Origin: Ochrobactrum sp. CM-21-5
GTDB lineage: Bacteria > Pseudomonadota > Alphaproteobacteria > Rhizobiales > Rhizobiaceae
DNA: 64,000 nucleotides
Reading direction: 5' to 3'
Assembly: GCF_014253075.1 (NCBI RefSeq)
Contig: NZ_JACLZJ010000003.1
Span: 434,001-498,000 of the forward strand
Shown here: piece after piece, positions 35,598-46,741 of the stretch
How the letters are laid out: each line of letters starts with the position of its first letter
Numbering within the stretch: position 1 is the first letter of the stretch
Program-made: the position numbers and the translations under genes
Notes under the pieces: generated by a model
Databases searched by the model: none
Seen by the model: the letters and a program-made list of their open reading frames with translations, nothing else
What the model was told of the DNA's origin: nothing

Positions 35598-36437
35598 TCA
35601 GAGCTTGTAAAAGTCCCTGATCTGCTCCCAAGCTTCGTCGGCGGTTTCAACGAAGTTGAGAAGCTCGATATCGGCGGGAGAGACGGTACCCTGCTCTGCC
35701 AGAAACTCTATATTGATCGCTTTGGACCAGAATTCCTTGCCAAACAGGATCAGCGGCATGCGTTCCATACGGTTGGTCTGGATCAGTGTCATCGCCTCGA
35801 AAAGCTCGTCCATGGTGCCGAAGCCGCCGGGGAACACGCAAATAGCCTTCGCACGCATGAGAAAATGCATCTTGCGGATAGCGAAATAATGGAAGTTGAA
35901 GCAAAGGTCCGGCGTGACATAGGGATTTGGCGCCTGCTCATGCGGAAGCACGATGTTGAGGCCGATGGTTGGCGCACCGACATCGGCGGCACCACGATTT
36001 CCTGCCTCCATGACGCCAGGGCCACCGCCGGTCACCACAATGAATTCGCGGTAATAGGTCGTGGCTGAATACTCCGAGCAAAGACGGGCAAACTTGCGCG
36101 CTTCCTCGTAATAGTGCGAATTGGCCTCGAGGTTCTTTTTCTGAACTTCGTTTTTGGCCGCCCATGCTTCACCGCCCGGCTCGGGAATACGCGCCCCGCC
36201 AAACATGACGACCGTGGACTTGATGCCGCGATCGGCAAGAATCATTTCAGGCTTCAGGAGTTCAAGCTGCAACCGTACCGGACGCAGATCGCGCCTTGTC
36301 ATGAAATCGTCGTCCGTGAAAGCAAGACGATACGCCGTAGCCTCTGTCTGAGGCGTCTGAGGCACAGTTTTCGCCTGCTTGACGGCTTCCTCAGAATTCG
36401 GAAAGGGCGTCCAGCCGGACTTTTCCATAGGGTTCAT
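35598..36437 (-). CDS. LOG-family protein (TIGR00730, nucleotide phosphoribohydrolase-like)
   Basis: The 279-residue protein has the LOG signature pair: VTGGGPGVMEAGNRGA and CVFPGGFGTMDELFEA. LOG proteins remove the ribose 5'-phosphate from N6-modified AMP (cytokinin activation in plants) or from other nucleotides. This longer bacterial type has an extra N-terminal 100 residues, which suggests it is not a strict cytokinin enzyme. The start is at 36437 or the next Met at 36428. It converges on DUF817, with 4 bases between the stops. Confidence 0.9.
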   Translation of the reverse strand: MNPMEKSGWTPFPNSEEAVKQAKTVPQTPQTEATAYRLAFTDDDFMTRRDLRPVRLQLELLKPEMILADRGIKSTVVMFGGARIPEPGGEAWAAKNEVQKKNLEANSHYYEEARKFARLCSEYSATTYYREFIVVTGGGPGVMEAGNRGAADVGAPTIGLNIVLPHEQAPNPYVTPDLCFNFHYFAIRKMHFLMRAKAICVFPGGFGTMDELFEAMTLIQTNRMERMPLILFGKEFWSKAINIEFLAEQGTVSPADIELLNFVETADEAWEQIRDFYKL

Positions 36438-36645
36438 GCTCTATCCTGCTCCTTCATTCTTGCCCAGCAATGAATTACAAAATTCATTCTCGCGCTAAAT
36501 GCTTAATCTGTCTCAAACATGACGCCGCAATCAGGCCGTCATCCACATTGACCCATTTGTCGCGTTCGCTTAATCACATTCATAACCACCATGCGGGACG
36601 AAACGCCGATCCGGCTATCCGCTGCCCTCTCACGGAGACCGTTAC

Positions 36646-37500
36646 ATGACCAAGTCAAACCTCGCCTCTCTTGAAAAGATCATCGACAAGGCTTTTGATG
36701 AGCGCGATGGTATCAATACGGCAACGCGCGGCGAAGTGCGCGACGCCGTCGAACAGTCGCTCGTGCTACTTGATCGCGGCGAAGCCCGTGTCGCAGAAAA
36801 ACAGGAGAGCGGCAACTGGCATGTCAACCAATGGCTGAAAAAAGCCGTCTTGCTCTCCTTTCGCCTGAACCCGATGGAAGTCATCAAGGGCGGCCCCGGC
36901 CAGTCTTCCTGGTGGGACAAGGTTCCTTCGAAATTCGACGGCTGGACCGCCAATGAATTCGAAAAGGCCGGCTTCCGTGCAGTTCCGAATTGCGTTGTCC
37001 GCCATTCGGCCTATATCGCTCCCAACGCAATCCTGATGCCCTCCTTCGTCAATCTTGGCGCCTATGTCGATGAAGGCACGATGGTTGATACATGGGCGAC
37101 GGTCGGCTCTTGCGCGCAGATCGGCAAGAACGTGCACCTTTCCGGCGGCGTCGGCATTGGCGGCGTTCTGGAACCGATGCAGGCGGGCCCGACCATCATC
37201 GAGGACAATTGTTTCATCGGCGCACGTTCGGAAGTGGTTGAAGGCTGCATCGTGCGTGAAGGCTCCGTGCTCGGCATGGGCGTCTTCATCGGCAAGTCCA
37301 CCAAGATTGTGGATCGCGCAACCGGCGAAGTCTCCTATGGTGAAGTGCCGCCTTACTCCGTCGTTGTCGCAGGCACTATGCCGGGCAAAAACGTTCCCGG
37401 CGAAAACTGGGGTCCAAGCCTTTATTGCGCGGTGATTGTCAAACGCGTCGATGAAAAGACCCGCTCCAAGACTTCGATCAACGAGTTGCTGCGCGACTAA
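36646..37500 (+). CDS. dapD: 2,3,4,5-tetrahydropyridine-2,6-dicarboxylate N-succinyltransferase
   Basis: DapD adds succinate to tetrahydrodipicolinate in the succinylase branch of lysine/diaminopimelate synthesis. The 284-residue protein has an N-terminal helical domain ([16 protein letters not shown]), [12 protein letters not shown], then a left-handed beta-helix of hexapeptide repeats with [20 protein letters not shown] and [11 protein letters not shown]. Length and order are standard. dapE lies 1 kb downstream on the same strand, with a minus-strand gene in between; dapB is elsewhere in the window. Confidence 0.97.
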   Translation: MTKSNLASLEKIIDKAFDERDGINTATRGEVRDAVEQSLVLLDRGEARVAEKQESGNWHVNQWLKKAVLLSFRLNPMEVIKGGPGQSSWWDKVPSKFDGWTANEFEKAGFRAVPNCVVRHSAYIAPNAILMPSFVNLGAYVDEGTMVDTWATVGSCAQIGKNVHLSGGVGIGGVLEPMQAGPTIIEDNCFIGARSEVVEGCIVREGSVLGMGVFIGKSTKIVDRATGEVSYGEVPPYSVVVAGTMPGKNVPGENWGPSLYCAVIVKRVDEKTRSKTSINELLRD

Positions 37501-37663
37501 CCACCCCGCCCCTGAAGCAGGCCTTCCGAAAATGGGGGCCTATTTGGGGAGCTGGCCGCAACAACAAACAGATAGAGTGCCGTTCTGTTGCAATCAGATC
37601 GGCACTATAAATTCTTACTAGAAGCATAATTTTATCGACTGTCGCCCCCAGCCCGACCATGCT

Positions 37664-38254
37664 CTAATTGTTGGCGACAGTGACTGAGCGGCCCGCAATG
37701 GAAACCCATTGGCCAGAATTGGTCGGCGACTGCATCTTGATATAACGATAGGACGTTTTCTCGACCGGCAACACATCATCACGCAGATTATCGAGAATAT
37801 AATCGCCGTGATCGGTGCGCACTGTCAGGACTACATGCGCCTCGCTGCCCTGCACCATGGTAATCAAAAGCTGCGACGGGCCGATACCTCGCGCGATCAG
37901 TTGCGCGCGCTTCATCAGCACATAATCCTCGCAATCGCCCTTACCATTGGTCGGCATGGTCCAGTGGTCGCGTTTGCCGTAATTGTCCTGATCAGAAACC
38001 GGTCGGATGCGATGATTGGCTGAACGATTTACAGTCTGCAACAACTTCATGCGCTGCGGCGTCAGCTTCATCGGCGCGAGCGCACGATGAGTCCTGCAAT
38101 CGCGTGGATTGCGTTCACAATAATCCTTGTGCCCATAAGGAATGCTTGTCAGTCCGCCTGCTTCACTCCATTGCGCGGCTTTGGCCGGAACCGTCACTGC
38201 TCCGAAGAGCACCATCATGCCTGCTACCGTAGAGGTGATCAAACGCATGCGCAA
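37664..38254 (-). CDS. Bacterial transglutaminase-like cysteine protease (BTLCP, DUF920)
   Basis: The 196-residue protein has a signal peptide (residues 1-26, cleavage near VPAKAAQ). The papain-like triad follows: Cys in NGKGDCEDYVLMKR (about residue 107), His in GSEAHVVLTVR (about 139) and Asp in YILDNLRDDV (about 153). BTLCPs are usually linked to type I secretion and LapA-type adhesin cleavage; no such partner is in this window. The start is at 38254 or at the second ATG, 38248. Confidence 0.88.
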   Translation of the reverse strand: MRMRLITSTVAGMMVLFGAVTVPAKAAQWSEAGGLTSIPYGHKDYCERNPRDCRTHRALAPMKLTPQRMKLLQTVNRSANHRIRPVSDQDNYGKRDHWTMPTNGKGDCEDYVLMKRAQLIARGIGPSQLLITMVQGSEAHVVLTVRTDHGDYILDNLRDDVLPVEKTSYRYIKMQSPTNSGQWVSIAGRSVTVANN

Positions 38255-38507
38255 TTTCCCATTTTCAAAAAACGTTCCCGTTGACCGGCCTCTTCTTCGG
38301 ACCTCGTTATCAACCCTTCTTTAACTAACGATGACAGGCCCCCTCCGGTCAAGCGAATTTCGCCTTAAGATTGAAACTGAACTGGAAAACACGTAATTGG
38401 GAAACTCCCGATACCGATCCTGTCGTCTGCGGATTGTTGTTCCATCCGCGCGCTTCCCGATCTAGTCTTGTTTCTCAACGATTCTTAGTTTCAGAAGTCC
38501 GGACACC

Positions 38508-39695
38508 ATGAACCTGCCTGTCAATCCCGCCGAAAATCTTGCCGCCCTTATTCGCTGCCCATCTGTCACCCCCGCTGAAGGCGGTGCGCTGACCGCGCTG
38601 GAGGCTATGCTGAAGCCCATGGGTTTTTCCGTGGAGCGACCGGTTTTCTCCGATAAAGGCACGCCCGATATCGAAAACCTTTATGCGCGCAAATCCGGCA
38701 ACGGCCCGCACCTGATGTTCGCCGGGCACACGGACGTCGTGCCGACAGGCGATGACGATGCATGGAAGCATCCGCCTTTTTCGGCAGCCATCGAGGACGG
38801 CGTCATGTATGGGCGCGGTGCGGTCGACATGAAGGGTGGCGTTGCCTGCTTTGTGGCTGCTGTCGCGCGCTATGTTGAAAAGCACGGCATCTTGAAGGGC
38901 AGCATTTCTTTTCTCATCACCGGCGACGAGGAAGGCCCGGCGGTCAACGGCACGGTCAAGCTTCTGGAGTGGGCGAAGGAGCACGGCGAAAACTGGGATG
39001 CCTCACTTGTCGGGGAACCTACCAATCCCAATACGCTAGGTGACATGATCAAGATCGGACGTCGCGGCTCGCTCTCCGGCATCATCACGGTTCAGGGCGT
39101 GCAAGGCCATGCCGCTTATCCCCATCTGGCCGAGAACCCGGTGCGCGGCATCACCACGCTTGTCGATAGCCTGCTTTATCCTGCCTTCGATGAAGGCACC
39201 GCCGATTTTCAGGCCAGCAATCTGGAAGTCACCACCATTGATGTCGGCAACAAGGCGACGAATGTCATTGCGAACAAGGCGACGGCATCGTTCAACATCC
39301 GCTTCAACGATACATGGACCGCAGAAAGCCTTCAGGCTGAAATCAGGTCGCGCCTCGAAAAAGCTTCCCGCAACAACCGTCTGCGTCCTGGCCGTGAAGC
39401 ACCGATCCGCTACGAACTGACCTGGCGCGAAAGCCCGAGCCATGTCTTTCTCACCCGTGACGAAAAGCTGATCGGCACCTTGAGCGCTTCCATTGAAGCA
39501 ATAACCGGCAAGCGACCGGAACTCTCGACTTCAGGCGGCACATCCGACGCCCGCTTCATCAAGGATTACTGTCCGGTGGTGGAATTCGGCCTTGTTGGTC
39601 AAACAATGCACATGGTTGACGAGCGGGTGGCTCTTGCCGACCTCGAAGGTCTGACACAGATTTATGAGCGTTTCATCGCCGATTTCTTTGGGTAA
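38508..39695 (+). CDS. dapE: Succinyl-diaminopimelate desuccinylase
   Basis: DapE releases succinate from N-succinyl-LL-diaminopimelate with two zinc ions. The 395-residue M20 peptidase-family protein has [12 protein letters not shown] (first metal His/Asp), [15 protein letters not shown] (bridging Asp), [14 protein letters not shown] (catalytic Glu-Glu) and the late [15 protein letters not shown] and GQTMHMVDE. The dimerisation lid lies at residues 185-300. A small membrane protein follows after 8 bases in the same unit. Confidence 0.97.
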   Translation: MNLPVNPAENLAALIRCPSVTPAEGGALTALEAMLKPMGFSVERPVFSDKGTPDIENLYARKSGNGPHLMFAGHTDVVPTGDDDAWKHPPFSAAIEDGVMYGRGAVDMKGGVACFVAAVARYVEKHGILKGSISFLITGDEEGPAVNGTVKLLEWAKEHGENWDASLVGEPTNPNTLGDMIKIGRRGSLSGIITVQGVQGHAAYPHLAENPVRGITTLVDSLLYPAFDEGTADFQASNLEVTTIDVGNKATNVIANKATASFNIRFNDTWTAESLQAEIRSRLEKASRNNRLRPGREAPIRYELTWRESPSHVFLTRDEKLIGTLSASIEAITGKRPELSTSGGTSDARFIKDYCPVVEFGLVGQTMHMVDERVALADLEGLTQIYERFIADFFG

Positions 39696-39703
39696 AGGAT
39701 TCC

Positions 39704-40309
39704 ATGCCGAGCCTGGACGATATTTTCAGATACTTCTGGGGCGTCTGGAAAATGATGCTCGGTCGCCGGGAGGGCCTTGATTACCTCGACATTTCCGCCG
39801 AGGACTTCTGGGCTTCTTTCTATGCAATAGCGGTGGCCTTGCCGCCGCTATTCGCGAGCTGGGTGGTCTATGCCGCAAATCTGACTGCAGGTCGCGAAGA
39901 AGCGGGCATACGCTTCGCCATCGTTAGCCGCGCCGCCTTTGTTGATGTCGCTGCATGGATCATCCCACTGGCGATCATCGGAATCCTCGCCAAGCGTATC
40001 GGCATTGCCAAGCGTTATGGAGCCTATGTGATCGCCACCAACTGGGGAAGCGCCCTGCTTGCCTGGATATTCGCCCCGATCACCCTCCTGCAACTGTTTT
40101 TTCCGGAGCGCTTTGATGTGGCAACGCTCTTCGCGTTCGTCATGTTCGGCATATCCGTCGTACTCAGCTACCGCCTTACTTTCGTGGCGCTGCAACGCCC
40201 GCATGCCTATGCAGCACCGTTCTTCGCCTGCGTGTTTTTCGGGTCGCTGTTTATTACCGTGATCCTGCAGCACATATTCGGCATTGGTTTCGATGCACAG
40301 GCTTACTGA
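39704..40309 (+). CDS. Conserved membrane protein downstream of dapE, unknown function
   Basis: The 201-residue protein has five predicted membrane helices (first at about 35-58, last at about 172-195). It starts with a polar MPSLDDIFRYFWGVWKMM and includes DYLDISAEDFWASFYAI. I do not recognise a named family. It starts 8 bases after dapE and is probably co-transcribed with it. The stop codon is directly followed by the convergent truA stop (TGATCA). Confidence 0.75.
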   Translation: MPSLDDIFRYFWGVWKMMLGRREGLDYLDISAEDFWASFYAIAVALPPLFASWVVYAANLTAGREEAGIRFAIVSRAAFVDVAAWIIPLAIIGILAKRIGIAKRYGAYVIATNWGSALLAWIFAPITLLQLFFPERFDVATLFAFVMFGISVVLSYRLTFVALQRPHAYAAPFFACVFFGSLFITVILQHIFGIGFDAQAY

Positions 40310-41065
40310 TCAGTAGGGAAACGCGTAATCGACACCAACCAGATAGAGCCCATAAGGCGGCGCCACCTGCCCGCAAGCCTTGCGGTCACGCGCTTCAAGG
40401 GCGGCCTGCAAATCGTCCACCGTCCAGCGACCCACACCCACTTCCATCAGGCTCCCCGCAAAGGAACGCACCTGATTGTGCAGGAAAGAGCGCGCCGAAA
40501 CGCGCATTTCTATATAGTCCCCGTTGCGCGTGACATCGAGCCGATCCAGCGTCTTCACCGGGCTTTTCGCCTGGCATTGCATAGCGCGAAACGTGGTAAA
40601 ATCGTGCTCGCCTAACAGCCGCTTCGCGGCTTCGTGCATCGCCTCATGGTCGAGCCGCTTCTGCACCCACCAGGCACGCTGATAGCCGATAGCCAGCGGC
40701 GCGCGTCGGTTATGGATACGATAGAGATAGTGCCGCGCACGGGCCGAAAAACGTGCATCGAAGCCATCCGTGGTCTTCTCGACATTGAGGATGCTGACAC
40801 GCTCATCCGCCATCAACAAATGTGCGTTGATAGCATCGCGCACCTTGCTGGCGGCCCAGTCTTTCGTCAGATCGACATGCGCAATCTGTGCCGTGGCGTG
40901 CACGCCCGCATCAGTGCGACCGGCCGCGCCCAAAGTCAGATCTTCACCACAGAACTTTTTGAACGCCCGCTCGATAGCCGCCTGCACGGTGTGACCGTTG
41001 GCTTGCCGCTGCCAGCCTGCATAAGGCGTTCCATCATATTCTACAATGAGCTTGTAACGCGGCAC
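40310..41065 (-). CDS. truA: tRNA pseudouridine(38-40) synthase
   Basis: TruA isomerises uridines 38-40 in the anticodon arm of many tRNAs. The 251-residue protein has the catalytic Asp in [16 protein letters not shown] (about residue 54), the start [21 protein letters not shown] (first 20 typical) and [18 protein letters not shown]. It is the last gene of the def-fmt-truA unit, with 4 bases between fmt and truA. Confidence 0.97.
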   Translation of the reverse strand: MPRYKLIVEYDGTPYAGWQRQANGHTVQAAIERAFKKFCGEDLTLGAAGRTDAGVHATAQIAHVDLTKDWAASKVRDAINAHLLMADERVSILNVEKTTDGFDARFSARARHYLYRIHNRRAPLAIGYQRAWWVQKRLDHEAMHEAAKRLLGEHDFTTFRAMQCQAKSPVKTLDRLDVTRNGDYIEMRVSARSFLHNQVRSFAGSLMEVGVGRWTVDDLQAALEARDRKACGQVAPPYGLYLVGVDYAFPY

Positions 41066-41069
41066 CGGC

Positions 41070-41990
41070 TCACAAGACCTTCGTCACCTGCGCACCGCGC
41101 AGAAAATCTTGCGCAGGCAGCGGCTTGCCCCCGGAGCGTTGCAGGGTAAGGAGGCGCACGACACCTTCTCCGCAGGCAATGGTCAGTCTGTCATCGAGAA
41201 CCGTACCCGGCGCTGCCGAACCTACTCCAAGTGTGGAGCGCTGAAGCTTCACACGCTCGACGGCACCGTTGATTTCCATCTCGCACCATGCCCCTGGAAA
41301 TGGCGACAGACCGCGAATGGCATTGTGCACATCCTTTGCGGGCTTCGACCAGTCGATGCGGGCTTCAGACTTGTCGATCTTGGCTGCATAGGTGACGCCT
41401 TCTTTCGGCTGCGGCTGTAGGGCAAGGCTTTCCCGCTCAAGGGCGCCCAGCGCACGCACCATGAGATCAGCGCCAATCATGCTGAGACGATCATGCAGCT
41501 CGCCCGCCGTCATCTCCGGTGTAATCATAACTTTTTCGGCCATGGCGACCGGACCGGTATCGAGTCCCGCATCCATTTTCATGACCATCATGCCTGTTTC
41601 TCCGTCGCCCGCCATGATGGCGCGCTGGATCGGGGCCGCACCGCGCCAGCGAGGCAGAAGCGAAGCATGGCCATTATAACAGCCTAGACGCGGCGCATCG
41701 AGAATGGCTGTGGGCAGCAGCAGCCCGTAAGCGACGACGATGGCGACGTCCGCTTCGAGACTTGCGAAAACCTCCTGCTCTTCCGCGCCCTTGAGGCTCT
41801 TCGGCGTAAAAACCGGAATGCCGAACTGTTCCGCCTTTTCGTGCACCGGTGACTTGGTCAGTTCCAGACCTCGGCGACCGGCCGGACGCGGCGGCTGCGT
41901 ATAGGCCGCGACGACATCGTAACCGTGACCGATAATAGCGGTGAGGATTGGCACGGAAAATTCCGGTGTCCCCATGAAGACGATACGCAT
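41070..41990 (-). CDS. fmt: Methionyl-tRNA formyltransferase
   Basis: Fmt formylates Met-tRNA(fMet) using 10-formyl-tetrahydrofolate to make the initiator. The 306-residue protein has the start [16 protein letters not shown], the folate-site loop [19 protein letters not shown] and [12 protein letters not shown]. Its C-terminal OB-type domain (residues 205-300) binds tRNA. The ATG overlaps the def stop by one base (TAATG), so def and fmt are coupled. Confidence 0.97.
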   Translation of the reverse strand: MRIVFMGTPEFSVPILTAIIGHGYDVVAAYTQPPRPAGRRGLELTKSPVHEKAEQFGIPVFTPKSLKGAEEQEVFASLEADVAIVVAYGLLLPTAILDAPRLGCYNGHASLLPRWRGAAPIQRAIMAGDGETGMMVMKMDAGLDTGPVAMAEKVMITPEMTAGELHDRLSMIGADLMVRALGALERESLALQPQPKEGVTYAAKIDKSEARIDWSKPAKDVHNAIRGLSPFPGAWCEMEINGAVERVKLQRSTLGVGSAAPGTVLDDRLTIACGEGVVRLLTLQRSGGKPLPAQDFLRGAQVTKVL

Positions 41991-42517
41991 TAAAGCACCC
42001 TCTTCGAGGCGCGCTGACTGGCGAGTTTCTTGAACTTCCTGATGACCATATCGCGCTTGAGCTTGGAAATGTGATCGATGAAGAGCACACCGTTGAGATG
42101 GTCTATCTCATGCTGCAGACAGGTCGCCATCAAGCCGTCGGCTTCCATCGAATGCGGCTTGCCATCGGCATCGAAGTAATTAACCTTCACCGTCGCAGGC
42201 CGCTCCACTTCCGCATAATAATCGGGGATCGACAGGCAGCCTTCCTCATAGAGGCTGCGCTCGTCCGACGAGACGACAATCTCGGGATTGATGAATACAT
42301 GAGGCGCTTTTTCCTCGCCTTCCTTGGCAAGATCAATGACCAGCATGCGGATCGGCTCGCCAACCTGGATAGCGGCCAGACCGATGCCCGGCGCATCATA
42401 CATGGTGTCGAACATGTCGCCGGCGAATTTGCGCAATTGATCGTCAAAGCGCTCAACTGGTTTGGAAAGCTGGCGCAGAACGGGATCGGGGAGAATGACA
42501 AGCGATTTTACTGACAT
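41990..42517 (-). CDS. def: Peptide deformylase
   Basis: Def removes the formyl group from nascent proteins, reversing the work of Fmt. The 175-residue protein has all three motifs: [22 protein letters not shown] (metal Cys) and [16 protein letters not shown] (two metal His and catalytic Glu). It is the first gene of def-fmt-truA and divergent from rmuC. Confidence 0.98.
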   Translation of the reverse strand: MSVKSLVILPDPVLRQLSKPVERFDDQLRKFAGDMFDTMYDAPGIGLAAIQVGEPIRMLVIDLAKEGEEKAPHVFINPEIVVSSDERSLYEEGCLSIPDYYAEVERPATVKVNYFDADGKPHSMEADGLMATCLQHEIDHLNGVLFIDHISKLKRDMVIRKFKKLASQRASKRVL

Positions 42518-42618
42518 GCGGCTTCACGTAATCGCTCGCGGAAGAATCGTCAATTGCACTTGTAAAATGTTCCTGTTTTGATCTCATCATCGCAGCACGA
42601 ATCAGGTAAGCTCGGCTT

Positions 42619-43848
42619 ATGGAAAATCAAAATCTTTTAAGCGAACCGCTTTTGCAGCTCGGCGCCACCGCGTTCACGTTGGGAGACATTCTTCTGGCAG
42701 GGATTGCTGCCCTCGTTCTTTGCCTCGCTGTTTTTATGATTTCCGCAGCACGCTCCACCCGCCTTCGTGCTGTCGCTGAAACGCAGGCCGAAGACCGCGC
42801 CCGTGACGCGGAATTCCGCATGTCGGAAATTCTGAAAGCGCAAGCCGAAATGCAGGGCCGTATGCAAACCATGGCCGAAGTTTTCGGCTCGAGACAGGCT
42901 GAACTCAACCAATCTATCCGCGAAAGACTTGACGGCATGACGCATCGCCTCGGCCAAACCATGACCGAGCAGACAAAATCCACCCACGAGAACCTTGCAA
43001 AATTGCAAGAACGCCTCGCGGTCATTGATACAGCGCAGAACAATATCCAGTCGCTGGCGGGACAGGTGGTGCAGTTGCAGGCGATCCTTGCCAACAAGCA
43101 GACGCGCGGTGCATTCGGCCAATCGCGCATGGAAGCAATCATTGCCGACGGCCTGCCGCAAGGCGCATATGAGTTTCAAGCGACGCTTTCAAACGGCACG
43201 CGACCAGACTGTCTTGTGCGTATGCCCAATAATTCACCATCGCTGGTCATCGACGCGAAATTTCCTCTCGAAGCGTGGAACGCCATGCGTGAAACGGAAA
43301 ATCCTGACGCAAGGAAAACAGTCGCGGCGCAGTTCCGCCGCGACATGGAAATCCACATCAAGGATATTTCCGACAAGTATCTCATTACCGGTGAAACGCA
43401 GGATACGGCCTTCCTGTTCGTCCCATCAGAATCGATCTTCGCCGATATCCACGAGCATTTTGAAGCGCTGATCCAGCGGGCGCACCGGGCACGGATTGTC
43501 ATTGTTTCACCTTCCCTCCTGATGCTTTCCATTCAGGTCATTCAAGCGATCCTGAAAGACGCCCGCATGCGCGAGCAGGCACATGTGATCCAGGGAGAAG
43601 TCATCCGGCTGATGGAAGATGTCGGCCGTCTGGACGAGCGGGTGCGCAAATTGCAGACCCACTTTGCGCAAGCCAATAAGGATATTGACGAGATCCTGGT
43701 GTCTTCCAACAAAGTGACCAAGCGCGGCGCGAAGATCGAGGCGCTGGAATTCGGTCCCGCACCGGCTGAAGAAACGCCCCACGCGCAGCCCGTTCGGACA
43801 GAAAGCACTGGTAACCAGTTGCACCTGCGGGTCGTGGACGAGGATTAG
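42619..43848 (+). CDS. rmuC: DNA recombination protein RmuC
   Basis: RmuC proteins limit inversions between short inverted repeats and belong to the PD-(D/E)XK nuclease clan. The 409-residue protein has one N-terminal membrane helix (ILLAGIAALVLCLAVFMIS), a long coiled coil (residues 55-165) and the nuclease-like core: GAFGQSRMEAIIADGLP, SLVIDAKFPLEAWNAM and DTAFLFVPSESIFADI. The C-terminal end is variable. It is transcribed away from def. Confidence 0.94.
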   Translation: MENQNLLSEPLLQLGATAFTLGDILLAGIAALVLCLAVFMISAARSTRLRAVAETQAEDRARDAEFRMSEILKAQAEMQGRMQTMAEVFGSRQAELNQSIRERLDGMTHRLGQTMTEQTKSTHENLAKLQERLAVIDTAQNNIQSLAGQVVQLQAILANKQTRGAFGQSRMEAIIADGLPQGAYEFQATLSNGTRPDCLVRMPNNSPSLVIDAKFPLEAWNAMRETENPDARKTVAAQFRRDMEIHIKDISDKYLITGETQDTAFLFVPSESIFADIHEHFEALIQRAHRARIVIVSPSLLMLSIQVIQAILKDARMREQAHVIQGEVIRLMEDVGRLDERVRKLQTHFAQANKDIDEILVSSNKVTKRGAKIEALEFGPAPAEETPHAQPVRTESTGNQLHLRVVDED

Positions 43849-43979
43849 ACCATATCTCAAAACCGGGAAGCGGTTGTAGGAGACATTCGCAAAAACAAAT
43901 AGATAAGGTCTGGTGCCTCAGTCCGAACCAGATTCACTCTAAGTCGGCTTGAAATTGTTTGTACTATTGGATTATCAGA

Positions 43980-44007
43980 ATGGCGATACTCTGGAATTTA
44001 TCGCCAT
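43980..44007 (+). other. Hairpin upstream of the orphan gene
   Basis: ATGGCGATA (43980-43988) exactly mirrors TATCGCCAT (43999-44007) with a 10-base loop, in the AT-rich gap after rmuC. It could be a terminator remnant, an RNA leader structure or a binding site for the gene at 44084. No T-run follows. Confidence 0.5.
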
Positions 44008-44083
44008 GTAAAATTGACAGCTATTCACCACTCAGTTTGGAAGAGATATTACAAATCCACTTCAGAATTAAGATGGATTCGAT

Positions 44084-44503
44084 ATGTTTTATAATTTTAA
44101 GTTTAATGAGAACAATTATTACCTGAAAGCGGGAGAATTACTTATCAACCTAATTGCACCCGTATATGGCGATAGTAATAAAGGTACGGATTGGTCCGTT
44201 AGCGGCAAGTTGGATGGAACAGGATCAACCCCACTTATAACGAAGATTGAAAACAGTCTTTGCGGCATAGAAATGAGTGTAGCTAAAGTCATAAACGACA
44301 GGCTATATTTTTCTTTGATTGCAAGAGAGCGTCCAATATCCAATACAAATTGGCTTCACTTTACTATAAATCAAGCCCTAGGGACGATCCAAGCGAACGG
44401 CCAGTATCTAACGTTGATCACAGACACAGACACGGACACCTGGCAGGCTTACCTCGGAGCAGATATTACAAGGTGGACAATAGATCCCATTTCAGCCGAT
44501 TGA
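44084..44503 (+). CDS. AT-rich orphan gene, unknown function
   Basis: The 139-residue frame has a composition unlike any neighbour: many AAT, ATA, TTA and TAT codons, which are rare in the flanking genes. The protein is acidic, rich in Asn, Thr and Ile, has no signal peptide or membrane helix, and looks beta-rich (YYLKAGELLINLIAPVYG, then alternating hydrophobic strands). I do not recognise a family. The start codon is preceded by an A-rich stretch with only a weak ribosome-binding site. Foreign base use and a position between rmuC and lepA suggest horizontal transfer. It may be degraded or a real small gene. Confidence 0.5.
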   Translation: MFYNFKFNENNYYLKAGELLINLIAPVYGDSNKGTDWSVSGKLDGTGSTPLITKIENSLCGIEMSVAKVINDRLYFSLIARERPISNTNWLHFTINQALGTIQANGQYLTLITDTDTDTWQAYLGADITRWTIDPISAD

Positions 44504-44614
44504 ACCGGATTGGCGATACACCCCTCGTTTCATTTTGGGCGTATCGTTCTTAAAACTGGAAATCGCAATTACATCGTTTCCAAACAAATAAAAGTATGTT
44601 TTTACTTTCCTGCA

Positions 44615-44641
44615 CCGCGATCCCAATTCACAGGATCGCGG
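44615..44641. other. Inverted repeat downstream of the orphan gene
   Basis: CCGCGATCC (44615-44623) exactly mirrors GGATCGCGG (44633-44641) around a 9-base loop. It lies between the orphan gene and the convergent lepA, so it may act as a terminator. No T-run follows on either strand. Confidence 0.5.
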
Positions 44642-44737
44642 TCAGGTACTTAGATGCTGTTATGCCATGCTCTGAAGATCAGCTTAATCCAAGATTGACG
44701 GATTGTTCAGAACTCTTACCTGCTCAAGAGGTGGTGG

Positions 44738-46546
44738 TCAGTCATCACCCATCTTGAGCGCCTGAATAAACGCTTCTTGCGGAATTTCGACCCGGCCGAA
44801 CTGGCGCATGCGCTTCTTGCCTTCCTTCTGCTTGTCCAGAAGCTTGCGCTTGCGCGAGATATCGCCGCCGTAACACTTGGCCGTCACGTCCTTGCGCAGC
44901 GCCGAGATCGTCTCACGGGCTACGATGCGTCCCCCGATCGCAGCCTGAATCGGAATCTTGAACATGTGCTGCGGGATCAATTCTTTCAGCTTTTCGCACA
45001 GTGCACGACCGCGCTTTTCCGCAGCCGAACGGTGCACCAGCATCGAGAGCGCATCCACCGGCTCTTCGTTGACGAGGATCGACATCTTGACCAGATCCCC
45101 TTCACGATATTCCGACAGATGGTAATCGAACGACGCATAGCCTTTCGAGATAGACTTGAGACGATCGTAGAAGTCGAATACCACTTCGTTGAGCGGTAGA
45201 TCGTAAGTAATCATGGCGCGCGGACCGACATAGGAAAGATCGGTCTGAATACCGCGGCGGTCCTGACACAATTTAATGATTGCACCCAGATAATCATCCG
45301 GCGTCATAATTGTCGCCTTGATCCACGGCTCTTCAATGGCGTCAATTTTGACCACATCCGGCATATCGGCCGGATTGTGTAGTTCCTTTTCAGTGCCGTC
45401 AGTCATCTTCAGTCGATAGACAACCGAAGGCGCGGTCGTAATGAGGTCGAGATTGAACTCGCGCTCAAGCCGCTCCTGAATGATTTCCAGATGCAGAAGA
45501 CCGAGGAAGCCGCAGCGGAAGCCGAAGCCGAGCGCTGCCGAGGTTTCCATCTCGAAGGAGAACGATGCGTCGTTGAGGCGCAGCTTGCCCATGGCGCCGC
45601 GCAGATCTTCAAAATCCGCCGCATCGACTGGGAACAGACCGCAGAACACCACCGGCTGTGCCGGCTTGAAACCGGGCAGCATTTTTTCCGTCGGACGACG
45701 ATCTTCTGTAATCGTATCACCGACACGGGTATCTGCCACTTCCTTGATCGAAGCGGTGATAAAACCAAGCTCGCCGGGGCCAAGCTCGTCCACCTGCACC
45801 ATTTTCGGTGTGAAAACGCCGGTGCGTTCAACGGGATATTTCGCGCCTGTCCCCATCATGCGGATGGTCTGGCCCTTCTTCAGAACGCCATCGATGATAC
45901 GCACGAGAACGATAACGCCAAGATAACTGTCATACCAGCTATCAACCAGCATTGCCTTGAGGGGAGCCGAGCGATCACCTCCCTTCGGCGGCGGCAATTG
46001 CTCGACAATCGCTTCCAGCACATCGGGAATCCCAAGGCCGGTCTTGGCTGAAATCATCACCGCCCTGCTGGCATCAATGCCGATCACTTCCTCGATCTGG
46101 CTTTGCACGCGCTCAGGCTCGGCGGCAGGCAGGTCAACCTTGTTCAGAACCACCACGATTTCGTGATTGTTGTCGATGGCCTGATAGACATTTGCCAGCG
46201 TCTGCGCTTCCACCCCCTGAGAGGCGTCAACCACCAGAAGTGACCCTTCGCAGGCCGCCAACGAACGCGAGACTTCATAGGCAAAGTCCACGTGTCCGGG
46301 CGTGTCGATCAGGTTCAACACGTAATCTTCACCGTTCTTCGCCTTGTAATGAAGGCGCACGGTCTGGGCCTTGATGGTGATGCCGCGCTCCCGCTCGATA
46401 TCCATCGAGTCGAGTATCTGATCCTTCATCTCACGCGTTTCCAGCCCGCCGGTTAATTGAATGAGGCGGTCGGCCAACGTCGATTTGCCATGATCGATAT
46501 GGGCGACGATCGAAAAATTACGAATATGGTCAAGTGGTGTGCTCAT
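44738..46546 (-). CDS. lepA: Elongation factor 4
   Basis: EF4/LepA is a ribosome-bound GTPase that affects initiation and back-translocation. The 602-residue protein has [16 protein letters not shown] (G1), [12 protein letters not shown] (G2), [13 protein letters not shown] (G3) and [16 protein letters not shown] (G4). Its characteristic C-terminal domain includes [20 protein letters not shown], the basic stretch near the end. Length and domains are standard. Confidence 0.98.
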   Translation of the reverse strand: MSTPLDHIRNFSIVAHIDHGKSTLADRLIQLTGGLETREMKDQILDSMDIERERGITIKAQTVRLHYKAKNGEDYVLNLIDTPGHVDFAYEVSRSLAACEGSLLVVDASQGVEAQTLANVYQAIDNNHEIVVVLNKVDLPAAEPERVQSQIEEVIGIDASRAVMISAKTGLGIPDVLEAIVEQLPPPKGGDRSAPLKAMLVDSWYDSYLGVIVLVRIIDGVLKKGQTIRMMGTGAKYPVERTGVFTPKMVQVDELGPGELGFITASIKEVADTRVGDTITEDRRPTEKMLPGFKPAQPVVFCGLFPVDAADFEDLRGAMGKLRLNDASFSFEMETSAALGFGFRCGFLGLLHLEIIQERLEREFNLDLITTAPSVVYRLKMTDGTEKELHNPADMPDVVKIDAIEEPWIKATIMTPDDYLGAIIKLCQDRRGIQTDLSYVGPRAMITYDLPLNEVVFDFYDRLKSISKGYASFDYHLSEYREGDLVKMSILVNEEPVDALSMLVHRSAAEKRGRALCEKLKELIPQHMFKIPIQAAIGGRIVARETISALRKDVTAKCYGGDISRKRKLLDKQKEGKKRMRQFGRVEIPQEAFIQALKMGDD

Positions 46547-46741
46547 GCGCGCGATTTACCAGCAAGCAGACAAAACTCAAAGAGGTATTGCACGTTTAAC
46601 GCTGGAAAAGCAGCCGCAATCGTCATCGTGACAACAAGTCCCCTTTGCCTTGAACGCAAAAGGCAGTAAATCAGCCACAGAAAAGCGCGCCGCAGCACTC
46701 GTTTCAGGCGGCGCAATCTGGCTTTCATGCAGGAGTTAAGG

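Noticed and set aside
44350..44553. A second 67-residue frame overlapping the orphan gene
   Set aside because: It overlaps the longer frame in another phase and its His/Arg-rich translation comes from the ACACAGACACAGACACGG stretch; the frame at 44084 is the better candidate.
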